In this document: positions 17,766-26,488 of the stretch, piece by piece | Position numbering within the stretch: the stretch's first letter is position 1 | How the letters are laid out: each line of letters opens with the position of its first letter | Origin: CAIRTM01 sp963723235 | Lineage (GTDB): Bacteria; Desulfobacterota; WTBG01; CAIYCZ01; CAIRTM01 | DNA: 64,000 nucleotides | Direction of reading: 5' to 3' | Assembly (NCBI GenBank): GCA_963723235.1 | Contig: CAVRPV010000019.1 | Coordinates: 1 to 64,000 of the forward strand | Program-made: the position numbers and the translations under genes | Notes under the pieces: model-generated | What the model saw: the letters and a program-made list of their open reading frames with translations, nothing else | Told to the model about the DNA's origin: nothing | Databases searched by the model: none

Positions 17766-19898
17766 ATGGGTTCCGTCATAGAACTGCAAACACGCCAAAA
17801 ACCTGACAAAAACGACAACCAGACAACTGATCTGGCCCTGGATGTCCGAACCTCCGGCGAAGACATGACCGGCTGGAACCGGAAAAAAATCGTGGAAGCG
17901 CTCATGCGTGAAACCGGCCTTGACGAGCAGACCTCTGATGAGATCAGCCTGGAGGTTGAAGAGGTTATAAAAAAAGCCGCTATCAAGTGTATCACCGCTC
18001 CCCTGATTCGTGAACTCGTCGACTCCAAGCTGATTGAACGCGGACTCGAAGAAGCCCGCAAGAAACACACACGCCTTGGTGTTCCCATCTACGATGTTGA
18101 TCAGCTGATCCTGCACCCCAACAAGGAAAATGCCAATGTGCCCCACGGCCCTGAGGCAACCAACCTGACGCTGGCCGAGGGCATCAAAAAAGAATATGCT
18201 CTGCTGCGCGTTTTTTCGCCCGAAGTCGGGGACGCGCACATGCGCGGCGATATTCACCTGCATGACCTTGGTTTTATTGATCGCCCGTACTGTTCCGGCC
18301 AATCGCTGGAATACATCAAACGGTTCGGACTGAGCCTGCCCAATTCGCTTTCCATTGCCAAGCCGGCCAAACAGCCTGAAGTGCTGCTGGCGCACATGGT
18401 CAAATTTGCCGCTGCGCTGCAGAGCCATTTTGCCGGGGCGATCGGCTGGGATGCCGTCAATCTGTTTTTCGCGCCCTACCTGGAAGGCCGCACCGACAAA
18501 GAAGTGCGCCAGTTGGCCCAGATGATGATATATGAATTTTCACAGCAGGCTGTCGCGCGCGGAGGACAGGCCATTTTTACCGATATCAACCTGTACTGGG
18601 AAGTGCCCAAGCATTTCGAAAACGTGCCCGCCATCGGGCCGGGTGGCACCTTTACCGGCCGAACCTACGGAGACTATGAAAAGGAAGCCCAGCGCTTTGT
18701 CTGGTTTCTGTTTGATGTCTACCGCGAGGGCGACGGAACCGGGCGGCCGTTCTTTTTCCCGAAACCGCTGGTGCACATCACCGAGAAATTTTTCCGCACC
18801 GAGGGCCATCAGGAATTCCTTGAGCACATCTGTGACATTGCCAGTGAAAAAGGCACCACCTACTTCGTGTTTGACCGCGGAGATACAGCCAAAATTTCCG
18901 AGTGCTGCCGTTTAAGCTTCAAGCTCAATGACAATGATTTGAATGATGCCAAAGAGCCCTGGAAAATGCGCTTCTGTGCCCTGCAAAACGTGACGGTCAA
19001 TCTGCCGCGGCTGGCGTATAAAAACATAGACGCTGAAGAAGCGATGTTCAGCAGCCTGACAGACCTGATTGAGCTGGCCGTCAAAGCCCATTGTGAAAAG
19101 AAGAAATTCATCGAAGCTCTGCTGGCTCTGGGCGATAACGGCCCACTGGCGCTGTTGACCATGAAAACCGACGGCCAGCCCTACATTCGCATGCACCGGG
19201 CCTCATACCTGATCGGCATGGTGGGCCTGAATGAAATGGTGAAAGCCTGTACGGGTCAGGAACTCAACGAGTCCAACCGTGCCCTGAAATTCGGGCTCAA
19301 GGTGATCTCGCACATGAATCTTGAATGCCAGCGCCTCTCTGCAAAACACAATATGCACTTTGTGCTGGAGCAGACCCCGGCTGAAAGCACGTCATACCGC
19401 TTTGCGCGGCTTGATCTGCGGGACTTCGGCGAGCAGGCCCGCAAGTATGTACGCGGCACGATCGACAGCGGTGAAATCTATTACACCAACTCAACCTGCC
19501 TGCCGGTTTCATCGCGCGAAAACCCGATTGAACGCGTTAAAGCCGAGGGACTGTTTCATCCCATTATCGAAGCCGGCTCCCTTACGCATGTCTGGCTGGG
19601 CGAGTCCAAGCCTTCCAAGGAGTCGCTGGCAAATTTTGTGATAAAAGTTTTCCGTGAAACGCTTAATGACCAGATTGCCTTTTCGCCTGAATTCACCAAC
19701 TGCCTGCAATGCGGCCGCACCGTGCGCGGACTGCTGGATGCCTGTCCGTGCTGCGGAGGCCAGGACATTGACGGCATTACGCGCATTACCGGTTATTTCA
19801 CCAAGGTGTCAAGCTGGAACAAGGGCAAACTCGCTGAGCTGAAAGAACGCAACAAAAACCAGGGTTTCTTTGCCCGCACCCGGACCGGGAGTGCCTGA
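17766..19898 (+). CDS. nrdD: Anaerobic (class III) ribonucleoside-triphosphate reductase
   Basis: 711 residues. It makes dNTPs anaerobically using a glycyl radical. An ATP-cone begins at about residue 37. The loop S-E-C-C-R (C380, C381) probably carries the thiyl-radical cysteine. A zinc site is formed by C646/C649 and C660/C663. The glycyl radical is expected at G676 in R-I-T-G-Y-F. Start ATG 17766 was chosen for AGGGG 8 bases upstream; a longer in-frame extension to 17685 would run through the promoter. The downstream redoxin and nrdG suggest reduction by a thiol redoxin and not by formate (see findings). Confidence 0.95.
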   Translation: MGSVIELQTRQKPDKNDNQTTDLALDVRTSGEDMTGWNRKKIVEALMRETGLDEQTSDEISLEVEEVIKKAAIKCITAPLIRELVDSKLIERGLEEARKKHTRLGVPIYDVDQLILHPNKENANVPHGPEATNLTLAEGIKKEYALLRVFSPEVGDAHMRGDIHLHDLGFIDRPYCSGQSLEYIKRFGLSLPNSLSIAKPAKQPEVLLAHMVKFAAALQSHFAGAIGWDAVNLFFAPYLEGRTDKEVRQLAQMMIYEFSQQAVARGGQAIFTDINLYWEVPKHFENVPAIGPGGTFTGRTYGDYEKEAQRFVWFLFDVYREGDGTGRPFFFPKPLVHITEKFFRTEGHQEFLEHICDIASEKGTTYFVFDRGDTAKISECCRLSFKLNDNDLNDAKEPWKMRFCALQNVTVNLPRLAYKNIDAEEAMFSSLTDLIELAVKAHCEKKKFIEALLALGDNGPLALLTMKTDGQPYIRMHRASYLIGMVGLNEMVKACTGQELNESNRALKFGLKVISHMNLECQRLSAKHNMHFVLEQTPAESTSYRFARLDLRDFGEQARKYVRGTIDSGEIYYTNSTCLPVSSRENPIERVKAEGLFHPIIEAGSLTHVWLGESKPSKESLANFVIKVFRETLNDQIAFSPEFTNCLQCGRTVRGLLDACPCCGGQDIDGITRITGYFTKVSSWNKGKLAELKERNKNQGFFARTRTGSA

Positions 19899-20161
19899 TG
19901 CCAATAGTTAAGATATTTACCAAGAAAGATTGTCCGCGCTGCCCGCAGGCCAAGCAGCTCGGTGCGCAGATGGAACAGGACGGCTGCAGCGTCCTCTACT
20001 ACGACGTGGAAACCGTTAATGGCCTGGCTGAGGCCACGTTCTTCAGTGTGCAGGCCACGCCCACGATCATCGTGGAAGACGCTGATGAAAATGTGCTGGC
20101 TGATTTTCGCGGTCAGGTTCCCACACGCGAAGAATTGCTGCAGATTATCAACGCCCAATAA
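19898..20161 (+). CDS. Glutaredoxin/NrdH-like redoxin
   Basis: 87 residues with a thioredoxin fold and redox motif C12-P-R-C15, plus the cis-Pro segment A-T-P-T-I-I-V and a C-terminal helix. Size and motif fit small glutaredoxin-like or NrdH-type redoxins. Its ATG overlaps the nrdD stop by one base, and nrdG follows. Tight coupling makes it the likely electron donor to NrdD (inference). No dedicated reductase gene is adjacent, so the source of electrons is open. Confidence 0.85.
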   Translation: MPIVKIFTKKDCPRCPQAKQLGAQMEQDGCSVLYYDVETVNGLAEATFFSVQATPTIIVEDADENVLADFRGQVPTREELLQIINAQ

Positions 20162-20251
20162 ATTTTTACAAAAACGCACTCACGGAAAAGCCGCAGGCAA
20201 CGCAGCAGCGGTCTTTCTGCGGGTGCGTCAATCGTTTGACCGCTGGACACT

Positions 20252-20992
20252 ATGCACACCATCAAGGATCTTCCCGTCAAGGGCTTTATTGATACGTCGT
20301 TCGTCGACTGGGCCGGAAAGATCTGCGCGGTCATGTTCTTTCCCCTGTGTAACTTCCGCTGCCCCTACTGTCACAACGCCGACCTGGTTTTGCGGCCGGA
20401 TGACATTAAAACCATCGAAATGGAAAGCATTTTCGCACGGCTGGATGAGCTGCGCGGCTGGATTGACGGAGTGTGCGTGACCGGCGGAGAACCGACTCTG
20501 CAGCCCAGGCTGCGCAGACTGCTGGAGGTTCTGCGTGCGGCCGGTTTTCAAACCAAGCTCGACACCAACGGCAGCAATCCGGAAGTGCTGCGCGAACTGA
20601 TTGACGCGGGCCTGCTTGATTATGTTGCCATGGATGTAAAGTCATGCCTGAATGAAAACAGCTACTGCAAGGTCACCAATGTTGCCGAGAGCATGCTGAA
20701 CAGGGTGCGCACAAGCATTGACCTGCTGATTGAAGGCCGCGTGGACTATGAGTTCCGGGTTACGGTTGTGCCCGCATATCACGGCCCGGAGGATATTTAC
20801 CAGCTTGCGCGTGACTTGAGCGGAGCAGCGCGGCTGCGCCTGCAAAATTTCAAACCCGGGGCCTCGATTCTTGATCCGGCCCTGAAAACCGTCACGCCTT
20901 ACACGCCGGAAGATCTGGCAAGCCTGCAGCTTCGCGTCGATGAACTGATGTTTAAACCCGCCCCGTCCCGCAGGACTACGTCCTGGCAGTAA
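20252..20992 (+). CDS. nrdG: Anaerobic ribonucleotide reductase activating protein (radical SAM)
   Basis: 246 residues. It abstracts a hydrogen from the NrdD glycine using SAM and a 4Fe-4S cluster. The cluster motif is C33-x3-C37-x2-C40 (CNFRCPYCHN). It also has the G-G-E-P SAM-binding motif (VTGGEPTL) and the barrel segment KLDTNGSNPEVL. Length fits the longer NrdG type. It sits 90 bases after the redoxin; the gap has a weak GC-rich hairpin but no coding signal. Confidence 0.94.
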   Translation: MHTIKDLPVKGFIDTSFVDWAGKICAVMFFPLCNFRCPYCHNADLVLRPDDIKTIEMESIFARLDELRGWIDGVCVTGGEPTLQPRLRRLLEVLRAAGFQTKLDTNGSNPEVLRELIDAGLLDYVAMDVKSCLNENSYCKVTNVAESMLNRVRTSIDLLIEGRVDYEFRVTVVPAYHGPEDIYQLARDLSGAARLRLQNFKPGASILDPALKTVTPYTPEDLASLQLRVDELMFKPAPSRRTTSWQ

Positions 20993-21029
20993 CCATTGAG
21001 TACTCGCAGTTCAGCTGTTTCCTCTCACG

Positions 21030-21189
21030 CCATAGCAACTTTTTAAAAAATTTTTACGGCTGTTCAAAAATAGTCTAGCTGCAGGCGCGCACAATCATTT
21101 GGAGGGGCACGGCATGCCGTGTCCCTACAGTATCGCCTGCAGAGATCCCGCTGCATCAATGGGGCAAATAGGCTTTTTTCAACAGCCTG
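21030..21189. repeat. Modular palindromic element, copy 2 (variant with GGCATGCC module)
   Basis: Left end ACGGCTGTTCAAAAAT at about 21056, right end TTTTTTCAACAGCCTG at 21189. The usual core is replaced by a palindrome GGGGCACGGCATGCCGTG. The right end touches the mnmG stop codon. Confidence 0.8.
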
Positions 21190-23079
21190 TCAGGGGCTCT
21201 GGCTGCCTGATCGTTTTTTCAGCACCACCATCAGAATCGACAACGCAGCCGGTGTAATACCCGCTATGCGCGACGCCTGACCCAGAGATACCGGGCGTAC
21301 CTGGTGGAGTTTATGCTTCACCTCCGTGCTCAAGCCGGAAATCCCGTCATAACACATATCAGGCGGTATGGCCCAGGCCTCCAGATGCCTGAACTTTTCA
21401 ACCATCTGCTGCTGGCGCTGGATATAGCCCTCATATTTTGCGAGGGTTTCTACCTGATAGCTCACCTCCGGATCGATACCCGGCGCTGCCAGCGCGGCGC
21501 TTTCAAGCGCGGCATAATCGATCTCAGGACGTTTCATGATTTCAAACAGGCTGCAGGGCTGCTTGAGCGGAACAGATCCGTAACGGCTGAGCCACTGCTG
21601 AATATCCGGTCGTGGGAAAATTTTGACGCTGCGCAAACGCTCAAGCTCATGCTCAACAGCCGCCAGCTTGGCCTGCAGGCGTTCAAAATCGCCTGTTCCC
21701 ACCAGGCCCAGGAGGTATCCTTTTTCGCGCAGACGTGCATCAGCATTATCCTCGCGCAGCAAAAGGCGATACTCGGCCCGCGAGGTAAACATGCGATAGG
21801 GCTCCAGCGTCCCGAGCGTGATCAAATCGTCTATCAAGACGCCGATATAGGCCTCGTTGCGCTTGAGCACAAGCGGCGGCAGGCCCTTGACCCGGCAGGC
21901 GGCATTGATCCCTGCCATGAGCCCCTGCGCTCCCGCCTCTTCATACCCGGACGTGCCGTTGATCTGACCGGCCAGAAACAGGCCCGCAACCGGCTTGGTC
22001 TCAAGTGTATGCTTGAGCTGCACCGGGTTGACGTAATCATATTCAATCGCATACCCGGGGCGCATGATCTCAGCCTCTTCCAAGCCATAAATACTGCGCA
22101 CCATGCGGTACTGAATGTCAATCGGCAGGCTGGTGGGTATGCCGCTCGGGTAGATCTCAACCGTGTCAAAGCCTTCGGGCTCAAGAAATATCTGGTGCCG
22201 GTCCTTTTCGGGGAAGCGCTTGATTTTATCCTCAATCGAGGGGCAGTAGCGCGCGCCCGTGCCCTGAATAACGCCGGTATACAGCGGTGAGCGGTCAAAG
22301 CCCTCACGAATGATCCGGTGCGTTACTTCATTCGTATAGGTGATATGGCAGGGAATCTGGCGGCGGGGGCCCGGAGGCGAATTAAATGAAAACGGCTGCG
22401 CAGGCTCATCACCGTACTGCGGCTCAAGCACGTCGAAATTGATCGTGCGCGCATCAAGCCGGGGCGTGGTTCCGGTTTTAAGCCTGCCGGTATGCAGGCC
22501 CAGCGCATGCAGCGAATCAGTCAGGGCTGTTGCCGGCAGCTCTCCCAGGCGCCCGGCCGCAAACTGCGTCAGGCCGATATGCACCAGCCCGTTCAAAAAC
22601 GTTCCGGTGGCGATAATGACCGTCCGGGCAAAGAAACGCTCTCCTATGCTTGAAACAAGCCCCTTAACCTCGCCCCCCTCAACCATGATATTTTCAATCA
22701 TGGCCTGCTTAATATCAAGGCCGGGAACAGTTTCCAGCTTATTTTTAATCCAGAGCCGAAAACCCTGACGGTCGGCCTGGGCGCGCGATGACCGTACCGC
22801 GGGCCCCTTCTTGGTATTGAGGATACGGAACTGTATGGCGGTGGCGTCAATGGCTTCGCCCATGATGCCGCCCAAAGCGTCGATTTCCTTGACAAGCTGT
22901 CCCTTGGCAAGCCCGCCGATCGCGGGGTTGCAGGACATGAGCCCGATGGTATCGAGCTGTATGGTGGTCAACAGCGTGCGGCAGCCCATTGTTGCGGCCG
23001 CGTGTGCGGCTTCATAGCCGGCATGCCCGCCGCCCACCACAATCACATCATACGTTACCGGATGATCAAATGCCTGCAT
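21190..23079 (-). CDS. mnmG: tRNA uridine 5-carboxymethylaminomethyl modification enzyme MnmG (GidA)
   Basis: 629 residues, full length. With MnmE it modifies the wobble U34 of tRNAs. It has the FAD-binding V-V-G-G-G-H-A-G-Y-E-A-A near the start, CNPAIGGLAKGQLVKEIDALGG and the RLKTGTTPRLD signature. Also present are the E-P-E-G motif and C-terminal tRNA-binding helices ending in G-I-T-P-A-A. Nothing is missing. The stop codon TGA is followed at once by CAGGCTGTTGAAAAA, the end of a dispersed repeat. mnmE is not in the window. Confidence 0.97.
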   Translation of the reverse strand: MQAFDHPVTYDVIVVGGGHAGYEAAHAAATMGCRTLLTTIQLDTIGLMSCNPAIGGLAKGQLVKEIDALGGIMGEAIDATAIQFRILNTKKGPAVRSSRAQADRQGFRLWIKNKLETVPGLDIKQAMIENIMVEGGEVKGLVSSIGERFFARTVIIATGTFLNGLVHIGLTQFAAGRLGELPATALTDSLHALGLHTGRLKTGTTPRLDARTINFDVLEPQYGDEPAQPFSFNSPPGPRRQIPCHITYTNEVTHRIIREGFDRSPLYTGVIQGTGARYCPSIEDKIKRFPEKDRHQIFLEPEGFDTVEIYPSGIPTSLPIDIQYRMVRSIYGLEEAEIMRPGYAIEYDYVNPVQLKHTLETKPVAGLFLAGQINGTSGYEEAGAQGLMAGINAACRVKGLPPLVLKRNEAYIGVLIDDLITLGTLEPYRMFTSRAEYRLLLREDNADARLREKGYLLGLVGTGDFERLQAKLAAVEHELERLRSVKIFPRPDIQQWLSRYGSVPLKQPCSLFEIMKRPEIDYAALESAALAAPGIDPEVSYQVETLAKYEGYIQRQQQMVEKFRHLEAWAIPPDMCYDGISGLSTEVKHKLHQVRPVSLGQASRIAGITPAALSILMVVLKKRSGSQSP

Positions 23080-23387
23080 ACATACAACCCTTTAGATACT
23101 GTGGCACATTAAAGAATATATGTAGTACCATATTTTTGCCGCCCGGTAAATCACGATACATCCATGCCTGCTGACCAGTCTCAATTCCTGCGATACTGAG
23201 AACACTGGACTTTAAATTTTTAGATATTTTTACATAAAAAAGTAAAAAATTTTAATTGGCATAGCCCTCAAAATATGCCATGTAGATGAGCAGACATACC
23301 CACGTGCATGGCGGCTGCCCAGATGCCGGCTCGCCATAACGGCCCCGCAATTCAGCACTCAACCGCGGGTGCCTGCAGGAGTAGGCC
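23080..23387. other. Intergenic region between divergent mnmG and sensor kinase
   Basis: 308 bases with no supported gene. It is AT-rich around 23110-23270, including long A/T runs, and probably holds the promoters of both divergent genes. No clear -35/-10 pair, tRNA or repeat was picked out. Confidence 0.4.
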
Positions 23388-25401
23388 ATGAAACATACTG
23401 AATCCCGCTTACTTGACAGCTGCGCACTCATGCTGCGGCACGAACAACAGCCGCCTGTTGCTCTTTGCCCTGTCCCTGTTTGTCTACGTATTGCTTGTCA
23501 TTACGGGTAAAAACATCGGCCATACCGCCGCCGCAGCTTTTTTCCCGGTTCTCACCGCTGCTGTATGCTGGGGCTGGAAGGCAGGACTTGCCGCAGGCCT
23601 GTGCTCCTTTCCCGTCAACGCATTGCTCCTGACCGCCATCGGCCTTAACTGGCAAGTCGGCATGCTCAACCCGATAGGCCTTACGGGCCATGTTTTTTTT
23701 ATCCTTGCAGGACTGCTCATCGGCTTCACCCGCGACCTGTATGCTGCAGCGCAGGGATCGAAGCAGCGCCTTGAAGAAAAAATATTGCAGCGCACCGCTG
23801 ACCTTGAACGCGCGCAAGCCGCCGAAGAGCAACTTGAAGCCGTGCTGGAGCAGTCGGCAGACGCTGTGTTCATCACCGAAAGGGACACCGAAAAAATCAT
23901 CATGGTCAACCGCGCCCTGCTTGAGCTTACGGGCATGCGCCGCGAGGACCTGATCGGCAACAAGCCTTACTGCTTCATGCCCGAGGTCGGCACAACCTAC
24001 CGCACCACGCTGGGGGACAAGATCACGATTGATATGCAGTACTATGAACAACTCTACCTGTCCCAGCAGAAGCTGTTGAGCGACGGCATGATCAGAGACT
24101 GGGAATACTATGTCATCAACAGCCGGGGCGAGCTTGTTCCGGTTGAGGCCAATGTCACCCATCTGCTTGATCAGCAGGGCAGGCGCACAGGCGCGATCTC
24201 GATGGTGCGCGACGTCACCAGCCGCAAACTCGCCGAGCGCGAGCTCAGCCTGACCAATGATTTTCTAAACAACCTCATCGAAAACTCGATCGACTGCATC
24301 ATTATCAGCGACAGCACCGGCCATATCACGAACATCAACCGCGCCGGCCTTGCGCTGACGGGCTATGCACTTGAAGACATGCTCGGCAAAGACCCCCATG
24401 GCAATGTCTTCTGTTCGAGGAAGGCCGCTACGAAACCACGTCCGGCGAACAGATATGGCTGAGCAGGGAAGACATTGAAAGCAGCTACGCACGCATGGGA
24501 GATTTTCTGCGAGACGGTAAAATCAGCAACTACGCTTCCTACATCAAGCACAAAGACGGCCGCCTGATAGAGGTCGAGCACAACATCACCATGCTCTACG
24601 ACCAGCAGGGCGCTCCCGTGGGCTCGGTGAGCATGACGCGCGACCGAACCATGCACCGCCGCATGGAACGGGAGCTGAGCAGGCAGAGCGAACTGCTGAG
24701 CCAGGCCAACCGCGAGCTTGAAAGCTTTGCCTATTCCGTATCACACGACCTGCGGGCACCCCTGCGCAGCATCAGCGGATTCAGCGAAGCGCTTGAGGAA
24801 GATTTCGCGTCAGTGCTGCCCGGTGAAGCCAAAACCTATCTGCAGCGCATAAAGAATGCCTCCGGGCGCATGGGGCTGCTCATCGACGACCTTCTGAAAC
24901 TCTCGCGCGTCAGCCGCTATGACATGCGGCGCGAGCAGGTGAACCTGAGCGCTCTTGCCGAAGACATTGTGGCTCAGCTGCGCGAGCACGCCCCTGATAG
25001 ACAGATTACCTGCACTATTGAGCCCGGCATGACGGTGCCGGGAGATGAAAACCTGCTGCGCATACTGCTTGCAAACCTGATTGAGAATGCCTGGAAATAT
25101 ACGGTCCGGCAGGACAATCCTGAGATGTCCTTCGGCCGCGCGGACGAAGCCGATCCCCGCGCCCCCGCACAGGAGCGCAGCCGCCCGATATTTTGCGTAC
25201 GCGATAATGGCGTTGGATTCGATATGGCTTATGCCGATAAGTTGTTCAGCTGCCTTTCAGCGCCTGCATGCTGAACAGGATTTCCCCGGCACGGGCATCG
25301 GGCTTGCCACAGTGCAGCGCATCGCACACCGGCACAACGGCCGTGTCTGGGCCGATAGCAAACCCGGACACGGAGCGCGATTTTACTTCACCCTTGGATA
25401 G
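23388..25401 (+). pseudogene. Membrane-anchored PAS-PAS(-PAS) sensor histidine kinase, frameshifted
   Basis: Three frames together encode about 670 residues. Three or four membrane helices (LLLFALSLFVYVLLVITG; HVFFILAGLLIGF) are followed by a coiled coil and at least two PAS domains with PAC ends. Then come the HisKA motif FAYSVSHDLRAPLRSISGF and a HATPase with NLIENAWKYT, DNGVGFD and the GTGIGLATV box. Frames shift at about 24400-24415 and at about 25253. At the second, one extra C in TGCCTTTCAG interrupts LFSCFQRLH. A third shift near the start is possible, because the best ATG (23388) is out of frame with the membrane region. It pairs with the response regulator 9 bases downstream. Sequence error and decay cannot be separated here. 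Confidence 0.8.
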
Positions 25402-25410
25402 GAGCATGCT

Positions 25411-25851
25411 ATGGACAAGAGCATCATCATGGTGGTTGAGGACAATCAGGACGATCTGGATCTGACCCTCCGCGCGTTTGCAAAAAACAACATCCTCAAC
25501 GAAATCATCATTGCGCGCGACGGAGTTGAAGCACTTGACTACCTTTTCGGCACCGGAGTTCACGAAGGCCGCGACCTGCACGTGATGCCCGAGGTGATCC
25601 TGCTGGACCTGAATATGCCACGCATGGGCGGTATTGAAGCGCTCAGGCATATCAGGTCCAATGCGCTCACGAAGCTGCTGCCCGTGGTGGTTCTGACCTC
25701 ATCGGACGAGGAAAAAGACCTGATCACAAGCTACGAATGCGGAGTCAACAGCTACATACGCAAGCCCGTTGACTTCAACCAGTTCGTAGATGCCGTCCGG
25801 CAATTGAGCCTGTACTGGATGGTACTCAACCAGCATCCGCATAAGCCCTGA
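25411..25851 (+). CDS. CheY-like single-domain response regulator (Rcp1-type)
   Basis: 146 residues, one receiver domain and no output domain. The acidic pocket is E10-D11, the phospho-acceptor is D66 in LLDLNMPRMGG, then V-L-T-S-S and K in I-R-K-P. The long D-Y-L-F-G-T insert is typical of the Rcp1 class that partners phytochrome-like multi-PAS kinases. A GGAG site lies just before the ATG. It almost certainly receives phosphate from the adjacent kinase; the downstream output is unknown. Confidence 0.92.
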   Translation: MDKSIIMVVEDNQDDLDLTLRAFAKNNILNEIIIARDGVEALDYLFGTGVHEGRDLHVMPEVILLDLNMPRMGGIEALRHIRSNALTKLLPVVVLTSSDEEKDLITSYECGVNSYIRKPVDFNQFVDAVRQLSLYWMVLNQHPHKP

Positions 25852-25963
25852 GACCCACGCAGCCCTGCGGACTGCCGCGCTGTCAACTGATACCTGTTTC
25901 TGATATACTCGCAAGGCTTTGCACAAGCCCTGCTGCTAATGAATCCGTATTGAAATACACGCC

Positions 25964-26364
25964 ATGAAAGAACCCGATCCTGTCAAACTTTATATCTATG
26001 AACTGCCCGGCGGGTGGACCGTGCTTGCCGGCCGGACTGACGCGGACAATGAACGCCTGAGCATCAAACTGGCTGATCCGCGCGACTGGTGGTTTCATGT
26101 GCACGGCATGTCGGGCAGCCATGTGCTGCTGAAATACCGGCCCGAACATACCGTGGAACCGGGGCCCGAAACACTCAAAGCAGCCGCGGCCATTGCCGCC
26201 TTTCACAGCAAGGCACGCAACGGCGGCGTTGTGCCGGTTTCATGCACGCGGGCCTGCAATGTAAGCAAACCACGCGGAGCTCCCCGGGCACGGTATCAAT
26301 CCGCAAGGAGCGCATACTCAAAGTCCGCCCGGCTCTGCCTGCGCAGAACGACAGCACGGAATAA
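25964..26364 (+). CDS. Stand-alone NFACT-R (DUF814) domain protein (frameshifted)
   Basis: About 133 residues matching only the RNA-binding NFACT-R domain of RqcH/Tae2-type proteins. Signatures are WWFHVHGMSGSHVLLKY, A-A-A-I-A-A-F-H-S-K-A-R, V-P-V, N-V-S-K-P-R-G-A-P, and in the second frame P-G-T-V-S-I-R-K-E-R-I-L-K-V-R-P. One missing C in CTCCCCGGG (about 26284) explains the shift. Short NFACT-R proteins exist in many bacteria; binding to ribosome-associated RNA is expected, but no function is shown here. Confidence 0.75.
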
Positions 26365-26488
26365 ATTTCCACGCAAGGCAGCGGTTTTTAGCTGACAACG
26401 GGCAGCCACAGGGGCCCGCCCCTGCGCTCACAACTCCGTGCTTTTCGCTGTTTACCCACCCTGTTGTTTATGATACAACTATGGCATT

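Noticed and set aside
20162..20251. Small gene or riboswitch between redoxin and nrdG
   Set aside because: Only a weak GC hairpin; no conserved riboswitch core or start codon with a ribosome site.
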